Source: Natronococcus amylolyticus DSM 10524 (GTDB lineage: Archaea > Halobacteriota > Halobacteria > Halobacteriales > Natrialbaceae). Taken from it: a stretch of 34,073 nucleotides of DNA. The notes below the pieces were generated by a model that was given only the letters and a program-made list of their open reading frames with translations, did not search any database and was not told the DNA's origin. The position numbers and the translations under genes are program-made. Numbering within the stretch: position 1 is the first letter of the stretch; every line of letters begins with the position of its first letter. Below, in pieces: positions 26,495-34,073 of the stretch. Where the stretch lies: assembly GCF_000337675.1 (NCBI RefSeq), contig NZ_AOIB01000033.1:1-34073 (forward strand), written 5' to 3'.

Positions 26495-27106
26495 ATGAGT
26501 CATAAGGAGGACTCCGTTGGGCCGAACGTCGACGGCCCGGCGTTCGACGTTCCCAAAGCGCGTGGAAGCGACTGGACGAAACGTGCGACGGAGGTTCGAA
26601 CGCGGGACAACAACGTCTGTCAGCGCTGCGGGGACCACAACGGGAACTACGAGTACTATCCGCTGTCGATGGCGGTCCACCACATCGTTCCGGGAAAGTA
26701 CCTCCCGAAGGCCGACGCGCGTCTCGACCTGAATCTCGTTACGGTCTGTGGGACCTGTCACAATCGCCTCGAGGGAGCACACGTCGAGCGACAGTTCGCC
26801 GAAACCGATCGCCACGAGGCGCTTCGCGTGCTTCGGGTGTTGAAAGAGCGCGGGCAGACGGTGTACGCCCTCGAGCGCGAGCTTGAGATCCCCGAGGAAC
26901 GGCTTCGGTCGCTGGTGTCACAGCTCGAGCGTATGAATTGTTTGCAGACTCGCGAGAACGTTTGGTATCGGGCCGTCTGTCCCGGTGCAGCGTGGTCGGC
27001 TCTCGAGAAGCTGCAGAGTGAGCTGGAGCGGGAGCGAGCTCGGCGTCGGTGGGTGGAGGATGTGCTCGAGGAGGTGAATTTGGAATCGATGAACGCCGAG
27101 AGGTGA
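26495..27106 (+). CDS. HNH endonuclease (McrA-like) with winged-helix tail
   Basis: 203 residues. A basic N-terminal helix (WTKRATEVRTRD) precedes the classic zinc HNH core: C42-x2-C45, HH (62-63), N80 and C85-x2-C88-H89 (VCQRC, VHHIVPG, LNLVTVCGTCHN). Residues ~110-165 resemble a winged helix (LRVLKERGQTVYALERELEIPEERL...), and the tail is a short Glu/Arg coiled coil. The ATG at 26495 follows a GGGGG ribosome-binding-like stretch. The likely role is dsDNA cleavage; McrA-type HNH enzymes act in restriction of foreign DNA. It ends cassette 1, seven nt before an O-antigen-ligase fragment on the other strand. Confidence 0.82.
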   Translation: MSHKEDSVGPNVDGPAFDVPKARGSDWTKRATEVRTRDNNVCQRCGDHNGNYEYYPLSMAVHHIVPGKYLPKADARLDLNLVTVCGTCHNRLEGAHVERQFAETDRHEALRVLRVLKERGQTVYALERELEIPEERLRSLVSQLERMNCLQTRENVWYRAVCPGAAWSALEKLQSELERERARRRWVEDVLEEVNLESMNAER

Positions 27107-27113
27107 ACTCGCG

Positions 27114-27513
27114 TTAGCGAATCTCGAATTTCGATCGAATGTCGGTGACGGGGCCGTCCGCCTCCGGCGAATAGAGGAGGAGTCCGAGTGCGAGTCCGAG
27201 CATAATCGAGGAGACACTGAGACCACCGAGGAAGAGCGACTCGAAGCCCATATATAGGAAGATTGCGGTCGCGAGACCGACGGCGTAGGCGTTCCAGGGC
27301 GTCCACCGTTTTCTGATACCCTGCCCGAGGGCGTAGACGAGTGCGCCGATGTAGAGGCTACCTGCGATGACGCCCGTATTTAGCAGTGGATAGATGTAGG
27401 AGTTGTGGGGTCCTCTGACTTCGTCGATCTCTTCGGCAGTATCCGCAAAGCCGATCCCGAGCATGAGGTCCTGGGCGAGTCGCTCGAGGGAGGCGACCCG
27501 CCAGTCGACGCGA
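27114..27513 (-). pseudogene. Truncated 3' fragment of O-antigen-ligase-like gene, copy 4
   Basis: Encodes WRVASLERL, then MLGIGFADTAEEIDEV, GPHNSYIYPLLNTGV, YALGQGIRKRWTPW, and ends RSKFEIR. These are the final ~126 residues of the gene at 18378-19568, without frameshifts. The homology breaks abruptly after GTCGACGCG (about 27505-27513), at nearly the same codon as copy 2 (5955). There is no start codon or signal for a functional short protein, although a Met (MLGIGF) could initiate a 116-residue product. It separates cassette 1 from cassette 2. Confidence 0.8.
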
Positions 27514-27547
27514 CTACAGGGAAAACCCGGTAATGTGGTCTATATTG

Positions 27548-27784
27548 TTAGTTCTCTCGCGGATCACGCACAAATCGATAGAGTCCACGGTTTACTTTTT
27601 CCACCCAACCTGCGTCAACGAGTCCGCGGAGGGCTCGATTGATATATTGGCGTCGTGTATCAAGTGCTTCTTCAAGCCGTTTGGGATTCGCGTATCCCCA
27701 TGGTTTGCCCTCTTTCCGGCCTTCCTTTAGCACCTCAAGGATCGCATCTTGCCGGTCATTAGGCTCGAAATCCTCGTTCACCAT
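27548..27784 (-). CDS. Winged-helix regulator of cassette 2
   Basis: 78 residues: DRQDAILEVLKEGR, then a helix-turn-helix around LDTRRQYINRALRGLVDAGWVEKV and a wing ending GLYRFVRDPREN. It is paralogous in layout and ending to the protein at 24812-25054. It diverges from cassette 2, 196 bp away, and is the candidate repressor of its promoter (inference). Confidence 0.72.
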   Translation of the reverse strand: MVNEDFEPNDRQDAILEVLKEGRKEGKPWGYANPKRLEEALDTRRQYINRALRGLVDAGWVEKVNRGLYRFVRDPREN

Positions 27785-27865
27785 CTTACTATTGGCTACA
27801 TCGATATTACACTAAACATTTCGGTGCTAGTTCTATTTTGAATTGCAAGTGTTGTTACGAAATAT

Positions 27866-27886
27866 GTTACAATGTAACTATTAAGT
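27866..27886 (+). promoter_or_regulatory. Promoter and palindrome of cassette 2
   Basis: GTTAC and GTAAC flank AAT (27866-27878), with a further GTTAC at 27854-27858. The AACTATTAAG box (27876-27885) overlaps this palindrome; AACTAT lies exactly 34 nt before the leader-RNA stem at 27910, matching cassette 1. A repressor bound at the palindrome would block TATA-binding protein. Confidence 0.55.
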
Positions 27887-27909
27887 GGACGGAGATGCTA
27901 TATGCAGAT

Positions 27910-27978
27910 GAGGAGGCGGGTATCCAGTAAAACTGGACGGTGCTAGGACACCGCCCGCACTTCTCGGGAGGCGAGAAG
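27910..27978 (+). ncRNA. Three-way-junction leader RNA of cassette 2
   Basis: P1 pairs 27910-27920 with 27954-27965 (11 pairs, one G-U, one bulged A). P2 is TCCAGT/ACTGGA (27923-27937) and P3 is CGGTG/CACCG (27938-27953). Compared with the leader at 25194, P1 and P2 sequences differ but pairing is kept, while P3 and the distal CTTCTC...GAGAAG words are conserved. The alternative hairpin CTTCTCG (27960-27966)/CGAGAAG (27972-27978) presents the ribosome-binding GGAGG in its 5-nt loop, two bases before the ATG at 27981. The covarying stems argue for function as RNA. Confidence 0.68.
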
Positions 27979-27980
27979 CA

Positions 27981-28121
27981 ATGCCAACTACAACCGCGAC
28001 CATTCAAAAACGCACCGGCAGAAAGATATGTGACCACGACTGGTGTGCCGGCCTGACCGGCGACCAGTTACCCTGCTTTGCGTGTTTCAACGCGCACAGT
28101 ACGGAGAAAGATGGCCGCTGA
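27981..28121 (+). CDS. Cys-rich mini-protein of cassette 2
   Basis: 46 residues with cysteines at 17, 22, 32 and 35, the same as in the protein at 25268-25420 (CDHDWC, PCFACF identical). A basic N-terminus precedes the zinc-binding core. It starts two bases after the leader hairpin, and the next gene begins 11 nt before its stop. Role unknown. Confidence 0.72.
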   Translation: MPTTTATIQKRTGRKICDHDWCAGLTGDQLPCFACFNAHSTEKDGR

Positions 28122-28503
28122 CGACTGCCGTCGGTACGGTGCCGACCAGCGCGAGGAGCCGACCGTCACCGCGACGCCGGCACAGGTCCTCCACGGCCAC
28201 CCGGTCGGCCCGAAACCCGACGCGGCCGTCTGCATCGGCTGTGGATCGCCGCTGCGCGAGACCGACATCGTGTTCGCGTACGCCTATCGGTGTGCCGACG
28301 CTGCACAGTGGGACATCCCGCGGCTGTTCTGTCACGGCTGTGCGCCTGGCTGGATTCGGTCGCCGACGCTCGGGACGACCGAACTGCTGGTCGGCGGCCG
28401 TCTCGGCTCGATCGTACTGCCCACGCCGCGTAGCCCACGGCTATGTCTGACCGAACTCGCGCTGCGGGCGTTCAGTCCACCGACGGAGGGATGTGCGCCA
28501 TGA
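28111..28503 (+). CDS. Five-Cys zinc protein of cassette 2 (Csf1-like?)
   Basis: 130 residues with C41-x2-C44, C61 and C74-x2-C77, a Gly-Arg-Leu-Gly turn (GGRLGSIVLP) and a conserved ending ...FSPPTEGCAP. It is a close paralogue of 25407-25811. It immediately precedes the Cas7-like gene (ATGA overlap at 28500-28503). Small zinc proteins of this position and size occur in type IV CRISPR-Cas (Csf1) and in HRAMP-like loci; direct homology to Csf1 is not shown by sequence motifs. It could be the zinc-binding subunit of the RAMP complex. Confidence 0.75.
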   Translation: MAADDCRRYGADQREEPTVTATPAQVLHGHPVGPKPDAAVCIGCGSPLRETDIVFAYAYRCADAAQWDIPRLFCHGCAPGWIRSPTLGTTELLVGGRLGSIVLPTPRSPRLCLTELALRAFSPPTEGCAP

Positions 28504-29381
28504 GCCGTGAGCCACCGCTTGAGGCGTTGACGGACGTCTACGTCCGCCTCGAGTGTGACCTGCTGGTCGTTCGAGACTCGATCCTCACGGATCGCCATCA
28601 TGCCTCGAACACGCACTACGAGGCCGACGACCCACAGAATCAGATTGGCGGCATCATCCCCGCGTTTTCGCTGTCGGGTTGGCTCCGCCACGGGATGGAA
28701 CGCGTCGTCCAAGACCGGGGTGGAACGGCCTGCCACCCAGGCGAGGCGAACGCGAACTTTCGGAAGGACGACGTCTACGAGCGCGATCTCGAGGACGGCT
28801 ATCATCCGAAGGGTAGCTGTCTCGAAGAGACCGACGACGGCTGTGTGGTCTTCGATCTCTTCGGGGGCTTCAACGCTCACCCGGGGAAGCTGATGCGTCG
28901 GCCGATCCGATTCAGTCCGGTCCGAGCGAGCGTTGACTACATGCGCGGTCAGGCTGAGGGTCACTACCGCCGGCTGAACCGGAACGTCGTCTCGCGCAAC
29001 GATGCGGACGACCGCGAACCGCTGCGCAACGTTGAGCTGGATGCGGTCGCCAATCTGGACGGCTGCTGGCATCTCTCCTTCCGTGAGGTGAAACCGGCGT
29101 TTCTTGGGTTGCTGTGTGAAGCGATTGACTTCCTCCACGACCACCGAACGGACTTCCGGTACCAACTCGGCGGTGCGCGGAATTTCGGAGCCGGAATCGT
29201 CGACTGTGAACTGCTCAATCCGCTGTACGAGGACGACGAACTCCCCCGCGTCTTCGACCGTGCACGGACTCCGACGGACACGATGGAACGAAAGGACGAC
29301 CAGTGGGCCGACGACTACCGGCCCGCCGTCGTTGACGCGCTTCAGAACCGGATCGATGCTCACTCGAGTGGAGAAATATGA
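28500..29381 (+). CDS. Cas7-like RAMP protein (HRAMP system)
   Basis: 293 residues with three RAMP marks in the right order: IPAFSLSGWLRHGMER (53-68), corresponding to the IPGSSLKGxxR loop of Csm3/Cas7 proteins; FDLFGGFNAHPGKL (118-131), corresponding to the LFG...(R/K)L motif; and the Gly-rich loop GGARNFGAGIVDCEL (224-238). Cas7 proteins form the RNA-binding backbone of class 1 effector complexes. The start is an ATGA overlap with the zinc-protein gene, and the end is an ATGA overlap with the next, so the genes are translationally coupled. There is no HD or Palm catalytic motif. Assignment is by motif recognition; a structure prediction would settle it. Confidence 0.7.
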   Translation: MSREPPLEALTDVYVRLECDLLVVRDSILTDRHHASNTHYEADDPQNQIGGIIPAFSLSGWLRHGMERVVQDRGGTACHPGEANANFRKDDVYERDLEDGYHPKGSCLEETDDGCVVFDLFGGFNAHPGKLMRRPIRFSPVRASVDYMRGQAEGHYRRLNRNVVSRNDADDREPLRNVELDAVANLDGCWHLSFREVKPAFLGLLCEAIDFLHDHRTDFRYQLGGARNFGAGIVDCELLNPLYEDDELPRVFDRARTPTDTMERKDDQWADDYRPAVVDALQNRIDAHSSGEI

Positions 29382-30115
29382 GAATAGCAGTATATCGCCA
29401 TGACACTCACAAACTGACCGGCCAATCCCATGCCCACGCCGACGAGACGTTCGCAGGGGTGCCAGTCAATCAGTCGGTCCCGCACGGCGCGGACGGCGAT
29501 GCGGCGCGACTGAGTCGGCCGTCCGGAACGCCGGAGCTGACCGTCGCGAACCATACGTCACCGCACAGACTCTCGCTGCTCACGGGCGATTCGGTAATCA
29601 CATCGGTCGAGCCGGCAGACCCCGAGATCAACCACGCCCTCCGGGAGCTCCTGACCGAGACGGATCCGAAGGCGATGCACGCTGCCTGGCTGGCGAGCGA
29701 CGTCGCGGCGCTGTTCAACGAGTCGCTGTACTACCCCTACACCTCGTTGAAGTACCATACCTTGCTGGTGGCAGCGTTGGTAGACAACTACAGCGATGGT
29801 TACGAGTTCGATGAGCTACGGCTCGTGGTTGATCCACCTGACGAGATCGTTCCGCATCGGACGGTCTACACCGGTGATCGCTTTGCGCTCCGAATCGATC
29901 GGGACGCCAACCGCCGTCCGTCGGCACGGCTGGGAGCTCGTCCGTGGCGGTCGTGGGCAACGGTCTGGTCACAGTTATCCGGTCATCCGTTGACCACGGA
30001 TAGATTCGACATGGTACTAGACGCGAACCTGCGCCGGATCCGTGCGTGGTCGACAGCACTCCAGTATCTCGAGGACTTCCAGAAGCATCTGCAGCAATCG
30101 GAAGTAAAGAAATAA
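29378..30115 (+). CDS. Conserved-looking protein of the RAMP cassette
   Basis: 245 residues that I do not recognise. The first ~80 residues are beta-rich and acidic. A helical middle (INHALRELLTE...AWLASDVAALFNESLYYPYTSL) is followed by strands (FDELRLVVDPPDE, then VYTGDRFALRIDRD) and C-terminal helices (TALQYLEDFQKHLQQSE). It begins in the ATGA overlap of the Cas7-like gene and ends 9 nt before the Cas5-like gene, so it belongs to the operon. HRAMP loci are reported to contain one uncharacterised conserved protein besides Cas5 and Cas7 homologues; this is a good candidate for it. Confidence 0.65.
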   Translation: MRIAVYRHDTHKLTGQSHAHADETFAGVPVNQSVPHGADGDAARLSRPSGTPELTVANHTSPHRLSLLTGDSVITSVEPADPEINHALRELLTETDPKAMHAAWLASDVAALFNESLYYPYTSLKYHTLLVAALVDNYSDGYEFDELRLVVDPPDEIVPHRTVYTGDRFALRIDRDANRRPSARLGARPWRSWATVWSQLSGHPLTTDRFDMVLDANLRRIRAWSTALQYLEDFQKHLQQSEVKK

Positions 30116-30124
30116 CGTACACAG

Positions 30125-31045
30125 ATGAGAGAGATTCAACAAATTCATTGGGAGCTGGAGATGGATTACATCGGCCATCCCTACTACGTCTCGGGGAACG
30201 CCATCAGGCACGCACTCGGACAGCAGCTCCCGTACGAAATCCATCGCCATCTCCACGCGAGCCACGGTATCTTCGTCCCGGGGCAGTTTGGGGTGTTTCC
30301 CGATTGGCACTCACGGTCGGGCGTTCGCCCGCATCTCGGGAGCAACTTACCGCCTGTCGAGCGCTACGAGGACCTGTTCCTCCTGCGCCGACCGTCCCAG
30401 CCGTGGCTCCTCGACTCCCGCCCGCGGGACGCACTGAACACTCACGACGTTCGTCGTCAGAGCGATCATCCGGCGTTGGCTCATGAGATGATCCAGGGCC
30501 GTCCCGCCGATGCGGATCGACAGCGGGAAACGACGAAGTGGTACATCCACGCCTATCTCCACGCTGACCGCGAGGATCTGTTACCCCTCGATGACCAGCG
30601 ACTCGACGGCCTGCAGTTCGGGGGCAAGCGCAACTATGGGTACGGCTGTACCCGTCTCAAGGAGACCCAACTGATCGATCTCGACGCGCTCGACTACACC
30701 CAGCTCGAGGAGAGCGAGTGCCACGAACTGGAACTCGTGACGCCGTTCGTGCTGCAGTCGACGTATCCGGGCACGAACGCCGTCGACGTTCCGTGGTGGT
30801 GGACCGCGGACCGTGACGAACTCCGGACCCGTTCAGAGAAGCTCCTCGAGAACGACTCCGACTACCGGTGTGAAACGATCGACCACGGTCAAACGGTCGG
30901 CTACGCGGGCGATCGACCGGTCGAAACCGCAAAAGCAGGGATCACCCGCGTGGGGACCCACTCGAAGTTCGGGTTCGGAGAGATCCGCGTCCTGCCAACC
31001 CCTGACTCCTTGGCACCTCGAATAAAGAAACCAAATAAAAACTAA
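30125..31045 (+). CDS. Cas5-like RAMP protein (HRAMP system)
   Basis: 306 residues with two RAMP-type glycine-rich loops: FGGKRNYGYGCTRL (165-178) and KFGFGEIRVL (281-290), each followed by a strand. This is expected for two ferredoxin-like folds or one fold with a swapped G-loop, as in Cas5 and Cas6. The N-terminus (HWELEMDYIGHPYYVSGNAIRHAL) resembles the first strand-helix of Cas5/Cas6, with G-x-A-I-R near the first helix. Of the two families, Cas5 is preferred because a Cas7-like gene is nearby and no CRISPR repeat is present for a Cas6 to cut. The stop is adjacent to the stop of the convergent UDP-glucose dehydrogenase gene with no spacer. Confidence 0.6.
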   Translation: MREIQQIHWELEMDYIGHPYYVSGNAIRHALGQQLPYEIHRHLHASHGIFVPGQFGVFPDWHSRSGVRPHLGSNLPPVERYEDLFLLRRPSQPWLLDSRPRDALNTHDVRRQSDHPALAHEMIQGRPADADRQRETTKWYIHAYLHADREDLLPLDDQRLDGLQFGGKRNYGYGCTRLKETQLIDLDALDYTQLEESECHELELVTPFVLQSTYPGTNAVDVPWWWTADRDELRTRSEKLLENDSDYRCETIDHGQTVGYAGDRPVETAKAGITRVGTHSKFGFGEIRVLPTPDSLAPRIKKPNKN

Positions 31046-32332
31046 CTAGAATGTAAGTCCTTCGTATATGATTCCGTCACGTCGCTGAATAATGCGACGG
31101 CCATCGACAACGACTCCATTTTTCATCGCGTCGAACTCCTCGTCCAGCGCAGCAAACTCGTCCCAGTCAGTGACGACGACGGTGCCGTCGGCGTCTGCAA
31201 GCGCGTCGGCCGCCGAGTCGGCGTACTCGATCTCTGGGAATCGCTCGCGCATCGGGTCGATCGCAACAGGGTCGTACGCAGCGACTTCGGCGCCCCGTTC
31301 CTGAAGGTTCTCGATGGTCGGAATCGCCCGCGAATTCCGAATGTCATCAGTTTGGGGCTTAAATGCGAGTCCCAGCACGGCGATGCGCGCCCCCTCGAGG
31401 TCGACGTGCTTTTCGAGCAGATCGAGCATCCGCTCGGGCTGCCGGTCGTTGACCTCGACGGTGGCCTCGAGCAGCGCAGGATCATATCCCGTTTCACGTG
31501 CGGCCGCGATGATCGCGTTGACGTCTTTCGGGAAACAGGAGCCACCCCAGCCGACCCCGCTGCGGAGGAACTGCTCGGAGATTCGATCGTCGAGGCCGAC
31601 TGCCTCCATCACTTCATAGGCATCAAGACCAAACTCCTTGCAGATGTTTCCAAGATCGTTGACGAGGCTGATCTTCGAGGCGAGGAAGGCATTGTTGGCA
31701 TACTTGATCATCGAGGCCGTTGCGGGATCGGTCTCGACGATATCGGCATCGTGTTGCTCGAGCAGCGGCTCGAAGACTTGGTGGAGTTTGTCCGTCGCCC
31801 ACTCGGAGCGCGTTCCGTAGACGACCTTATCGGGGTGCATGAAGTCCGAGACCGCACTGCCCTCACGGAGGAACTCGGGATTCATCCCAACCTCGATGTT
31901 CTCGTTGTCGTTTGCACCGCGGTGGACGGCTGGCTCGAGGACGTCCCCGATGCTCATCGGCGTCACCGTACTCTTGATAACGACGAGATGCCGTTCCGAT
32001 TTCTCGGCGAGTGCCTCGCCTGTCGCCTCGGCAGCTGCCTCGAGTGCGGTAAGATCGATGCTGCCGTCTGCGTTCGACGGCGTCCCAATCGCGAGGAACG
32101 TGGCGTCCGATTCGGGCACTGCGTCGTAGGAAGTGGTCGCCTCGAGCCGGTCGCCGACGTGTTTCTCGAGGAGGTCCTCGAGACCCGGCTCGTCGATCGG
32201 TGCCTTCCCCTCGTTGAGCGTGTTGACGATCTCTTCGTCGATGTCGATCGCCGTGACCTTGTGCCCGAGTTCTGCGAAGCAGGCTGCGACCGTCGTCCCG
32301 ACATAGCCGCTGCCAATGACAGAGATATGCAT
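31046..32332 (-). CDS. ugd: UDP-glucose 6-dehydrogenase
   Basis: 428 residues; oxidises UDP-glucose to UDP-glucuronate with two NAD+. NAD-binding GSGYVG (7-12), the AIGTPSN segment, EFLREGSAV near 153-161, catalytic Cys266 in GWGGSCFPKD, and the C-terminal domain LGLAFKPQTDDIRNS are all present. In Haloferax volcanii the homologue AglM feeds S-layer N-glycosylation, and the neighbouring glmS supplies amino-sugars, so a surface-glycan role is likely. Starts at ATG 32332. Its stop lies directly against the stop of the convergent RAMP operon. Confidence 0.95.
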   Translation of the reverse strand: MHISVIGSGYVGTTVAACFAELGHKVTAIDIDEEIVNTLNEGKAPIDEPGLEDLLEKHVGDRLEATTSYDAVPESDATFLAIGTPSNADGSIDLTALEAAAEATGEALAEKSERHLVVIKSTVTPMSIGDVLEPAVHRGANDNENIEVGMNPEFLREGSAVSDFMHPDKVVYGTRSEWATDKLHQVFEPLLEQHDADIVETDPATASMIKYANNAFLASKISLVNDLGNICKEFGLDAYEVMEAVGLDDRISEQFLRSGVGWGGSCFPKDVNAIIAAARETGYDPALLEATVEVNDRQPERMLDLLEKHVDLEGARIAVLGLAFKPQTDDIRNSRAIPTIENLQERGAEVAAYDPVAIDPMRERFPEIEYADSAADALADADGTVVVTDWDEFAALDEEFDAMKNGVVVDGRRIIQRRDGIIYEGLTF

Positions 32333-32500
32333 TAAGTTGATTGCTCACGCGGATCTGTAAGAACGTTCTGGTACTGAACAAGAACCGCTTGGTAGAGAAC
32401 AGCTGATACAAACATCAAATTCGCAGCTGATCATGACACTAATTACAGTAAGTAAAACCAACCGGAATAAATAAGAAATAACGTTACCGATGGTACTGGT

Positions 32501-32578
32501 ATGTCGACAGGGAAGACTATCTGTGGTGCAGCCCTCCTCGGAGAAGACGGTTCGACTCTCGAGCAGGTGAGCGGATAA
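32501..32578 (+). CDS. 25-codon upstream ORF or decayed fragment before glmS
   Basis: ATG at 32501 encodes MSTGKTICGAALLGEDGSTL and five more residues, ending TAATG where the glmS start overlaps. An AATAAAT box lies about 30 nt upstream, so this ATG would sit near the 5' end of the mRNA. STG-x-x-x-GAxLGxDG resembles part of a left-handed beta-helix of GlmU-type nucleotidyltransferases (STGRRKxGVVLGDG), so it may instead be the debris of a glmU-like gene. Coupled translation is possible in either case. Confidence 0.35.
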   Translation: MSTGKTICGAALLGEDGSTLEQVSG

Positions 32579-34073
32579 TGTGTGGAATCATCGGCTACAC
32601 CGGGACCGGCGATAGTGCACTCGACGTTCTCCTGACGGGACTCAACGGACTGGAGTATCGCGGGTACGACTCCGCGGGCGTCGCTCTCGCCGACGATTCG
32701 CTGGATATCTACAAGCGCGAAGGCGAGGTGTCGGCGCTCGAGGCAGCAGTTCCCGAGGACCCCAGTAGTGTCTCCGCCGGGATCGGTCACACACGCTGGA
32801 GCACCCACGGGCCGCCATCCGATGAAAACGCCCACCCTCACACCGACGAGGACAGTCGCATCGCGGTTGTCCACAACGGGATCATCGAGAATTACCAGGA
32901 ACTCCGCGACGAACTCGCCACACGCGGCCACGAATTTACCAGCGACACCGACACCGAAGTCGTTCCCCATCTGATCGAGGAACGGCTCGCGGCGGGCAAG
33001 GACCGCCAGACGGCGTTCCGACAGGTCGTCGATCGGCTCGAGGGCAGCTATGCTATCGCGGCGGTGTTCGAAGGCTCGGACGTGATCCACGCGGCGCGCC
33101 ACGAGTCGCCACTTGTCGTCGGCCTCGGCGATGAAGGAAACTACCTAGCGAGCGATGTCCCGGCCTTCATCGAGTACACGGACCGTGTCATCTACCTCGA
33201 GGACGGCGAGTTCGCGACGCTCACGCCGGACGAGGTGGTCGTTCGGGATGAAGCGGGCGAGATCGTCGAACCGTCGATCGAGGAGATCGCGTGGGATCCC
33301 GAGGACGCGGGCAAGAGCGGGTACGACCACTACATGAAAAAGGAGATCCACGAACAACCCCGCGCGATTCGGAACTGTCTGCGCAATCGGATCGCCGAGT
33401 TCGAGGATCGGATCGTCCTCGAGGAGCTCGCCGATCTCGAGCGCCCGACACGGATCCATCTCGTCGCCTGCGGCACCTCCTACCACGCCGCCCTGTATGG
33501 CGCACAGCTCCTCCGGGAACACGGCATCCCGACTCAAACCTTCCTTGCGAGCGAGTACCGCGCCGAGTCGGTCGCCGTCGACGCCGAGACGCTCGTCATC
33601 GGCGTCACGCAGAGTGGTGAAACCGCGGACACGATGCGTGCACTGCGGGAAGCCAGTGGTGCGGACGCGACGACGCTCGCCGTGACCAACACTGTCGGGA
33701 GCTCAGCCGCCCGCGAGTGTGACCACGTCTGCTACGTTCGCGCTGGTCCTGAGATCGGCGTCGCGGCGACGAAGACCTTTGCCAGCCAGCAGGTCGCGCT
33801 GGCGATGGTCGCGAACGCGCTCGTTGACGACCCCGACCCGACGCTCGTCGACGCGCTGCGCGAACTGCCCGACCAGATCCAGCGGGTCCTCGATGAGTCC
33901 CAGGCCCATGCGCTCGCCGACGCCTACATCGACGCGGGCGCATACTTCTTCGTCGGCCGGGAGTACACCGCTCCGGTCGCCCTTGAGGGCGCCCTGAAGA
34001 TGAAGGAGATCACGTACAAACACGCCGAGGGGTTCGCTGCCGGCGAGCTCAAACACGGCCCGTTGGCGCTGGT
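32578..34073 (+). CDS. glmS: Glucosamine-fructose-6-phosphate aminotransferase (partial)
   Basis: Runs off the window end after 498 complete codons (usual length ~600). Makes glucosamine-6-phosphate from fructose-6-phosphate and glutamine. Catalytic Cys2 (MCGIIGYTG), EYRGYDSAGVA, GHTRWSTHG, HNGIIENY and the glutaminase-domain end are visible; the SIS domains start around residue 280 with HLVACGTSYHA, then QSGETADT and KTFASQQVAL. The ATG overlaps the stop of a 25-codon ORF (TAATG). It diverges from ugd, and both serve amino- and acidic-sugar supply for surface glycans. Confidence 0.93.
   Translation, partial: MCGIIGYTGTGDSALDVLLTGLNGLEYRGYDSAGVALADDSLDIYKREGEVSALEAAVPEDPSSVSAGIGHTRWSTHGPPSDENAHPHTDEDSRIAVVHNGIIENYQELRDELATRGHEFTSDTDTEVVPHLIEERLAAGKDRQTAFRQVVDRLEGSYAIAAVFEGSDVIHAARHESPLVVGLGDEGNYLASDVPAFIEYTDRVIYLEDGEFATLTPDEVVVRDEAGEIVEPSIEEIAWDPEDAGKSGYDHYMKKEIHEQPRAIRNCLRNRIAEFEDRIVLEELADLERPTRIHLVACGTSYHAALYGAQLLREHGIPTQTFLASEYRAESVAVDAETLVIGVTQSGETADTMRALREASGADATTLAVTNTVGSSAARECDHVCYVRAGPEIGVAATKTFASQQVALAMVANALVDDPDPTLVDALRELPDQIQRVLDESQAHALADAYIDAGAYFFVGREYTAPVALEGALKMKEITYKHAEGFAAGELKHGPLAL

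Overview
The window comes from a haloarchaeon (class Halobacteria). The proteins are very acidic, Tat-type (RR) export signals are present, CTCGAG is abundant, core promoters are archaeal TATA boxes (one transcript looks leaderless), and several families are typical of Halobacteria. I cannot name a genus from the sequence.

Layout. (1) 1-5.3 kb: a secreted 5'-nucleotidase, a secreted protein with an Asp/Glu/Pro-repeat linker, a winged-helix protein and a 50-residue zinc-ribbon protein. (2) 4.8-11.1 kb: a gene-poor zone with two decayed copies of the 3' end of an O-antigen-ligase-like gene, an integrase fragment, a dead IS6-type insertion sequence and several non-coding repeats, among small regulators, a PAP2 phosphatase and a SnoaL-like protein. 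(3) 11.6-18.1 kb: a compatible-solute unit of BCCT transporter, FAD amine oxidoreductase, DoeA-like ectoine hydrolase and a divergent IclR regulator. (4) 18.4-24.8 kb: the intact O-antigen-ligase-like gene, then remains of a plasmid or provirus (coiled-coil DNA-binding protein, winged-helix repressor, terminase-small-subunit-like protein, Orc1/Cdc6, and a 49-codon terminase fragment around its Walker B). (5) 24.8-31.0 kb: two parallel accessory modules. (6) 31.0-34.07 kb: UDP-glucose dehydrogenase and glmS (cut by the window end).

The most interesting part is 24.8-31.0 kb. Two cassettes share one plan: a leftward winged-helix gene, an AACTAT promoter box exactly 34 nt before a three-way-junction leader RNA, a CxxxxC/CxxC mini-protein, and a ~130-residue five-Cys zinc protein. 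Cargo then follows through ATGA-overlapping starts. In cassette 1 the cargo is a 48-residue ORF and two HNH nucleases. In cassette 2 it is a Cas7-like RAMP, an unrecognised conserved-looking protein and a Cas5-like RAMP protein. This fits the HRAMP class of derived CRISPR-Cas systems of Halobacteria, which has diverged Cas5 and Cas7, assorted nucleases and no CRISPR array. I see no CRISPR array or cas1/cas2 here. The leader RNA can fold in two mutually exclusive ways; one places the ribosome-binding site in a hairpin loop beside the start codon. I know of no description of it. It could be an autoregulatory switch or an RNA ligand of the RAMP proteins; both are inferences.

A second theme is that the 3' end (~126 codons) of the O-antigen-ligase-like gene occurs four times in the same orientation (4.85, 5.57, 18.38 and 27.11 kb). 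Two truncated copies break at nearly the same codon, one beside an integrase fragment and one between the two HRAMP-like cassettes. This suggests that this gene end is a recurrent recombination point for island assembly.
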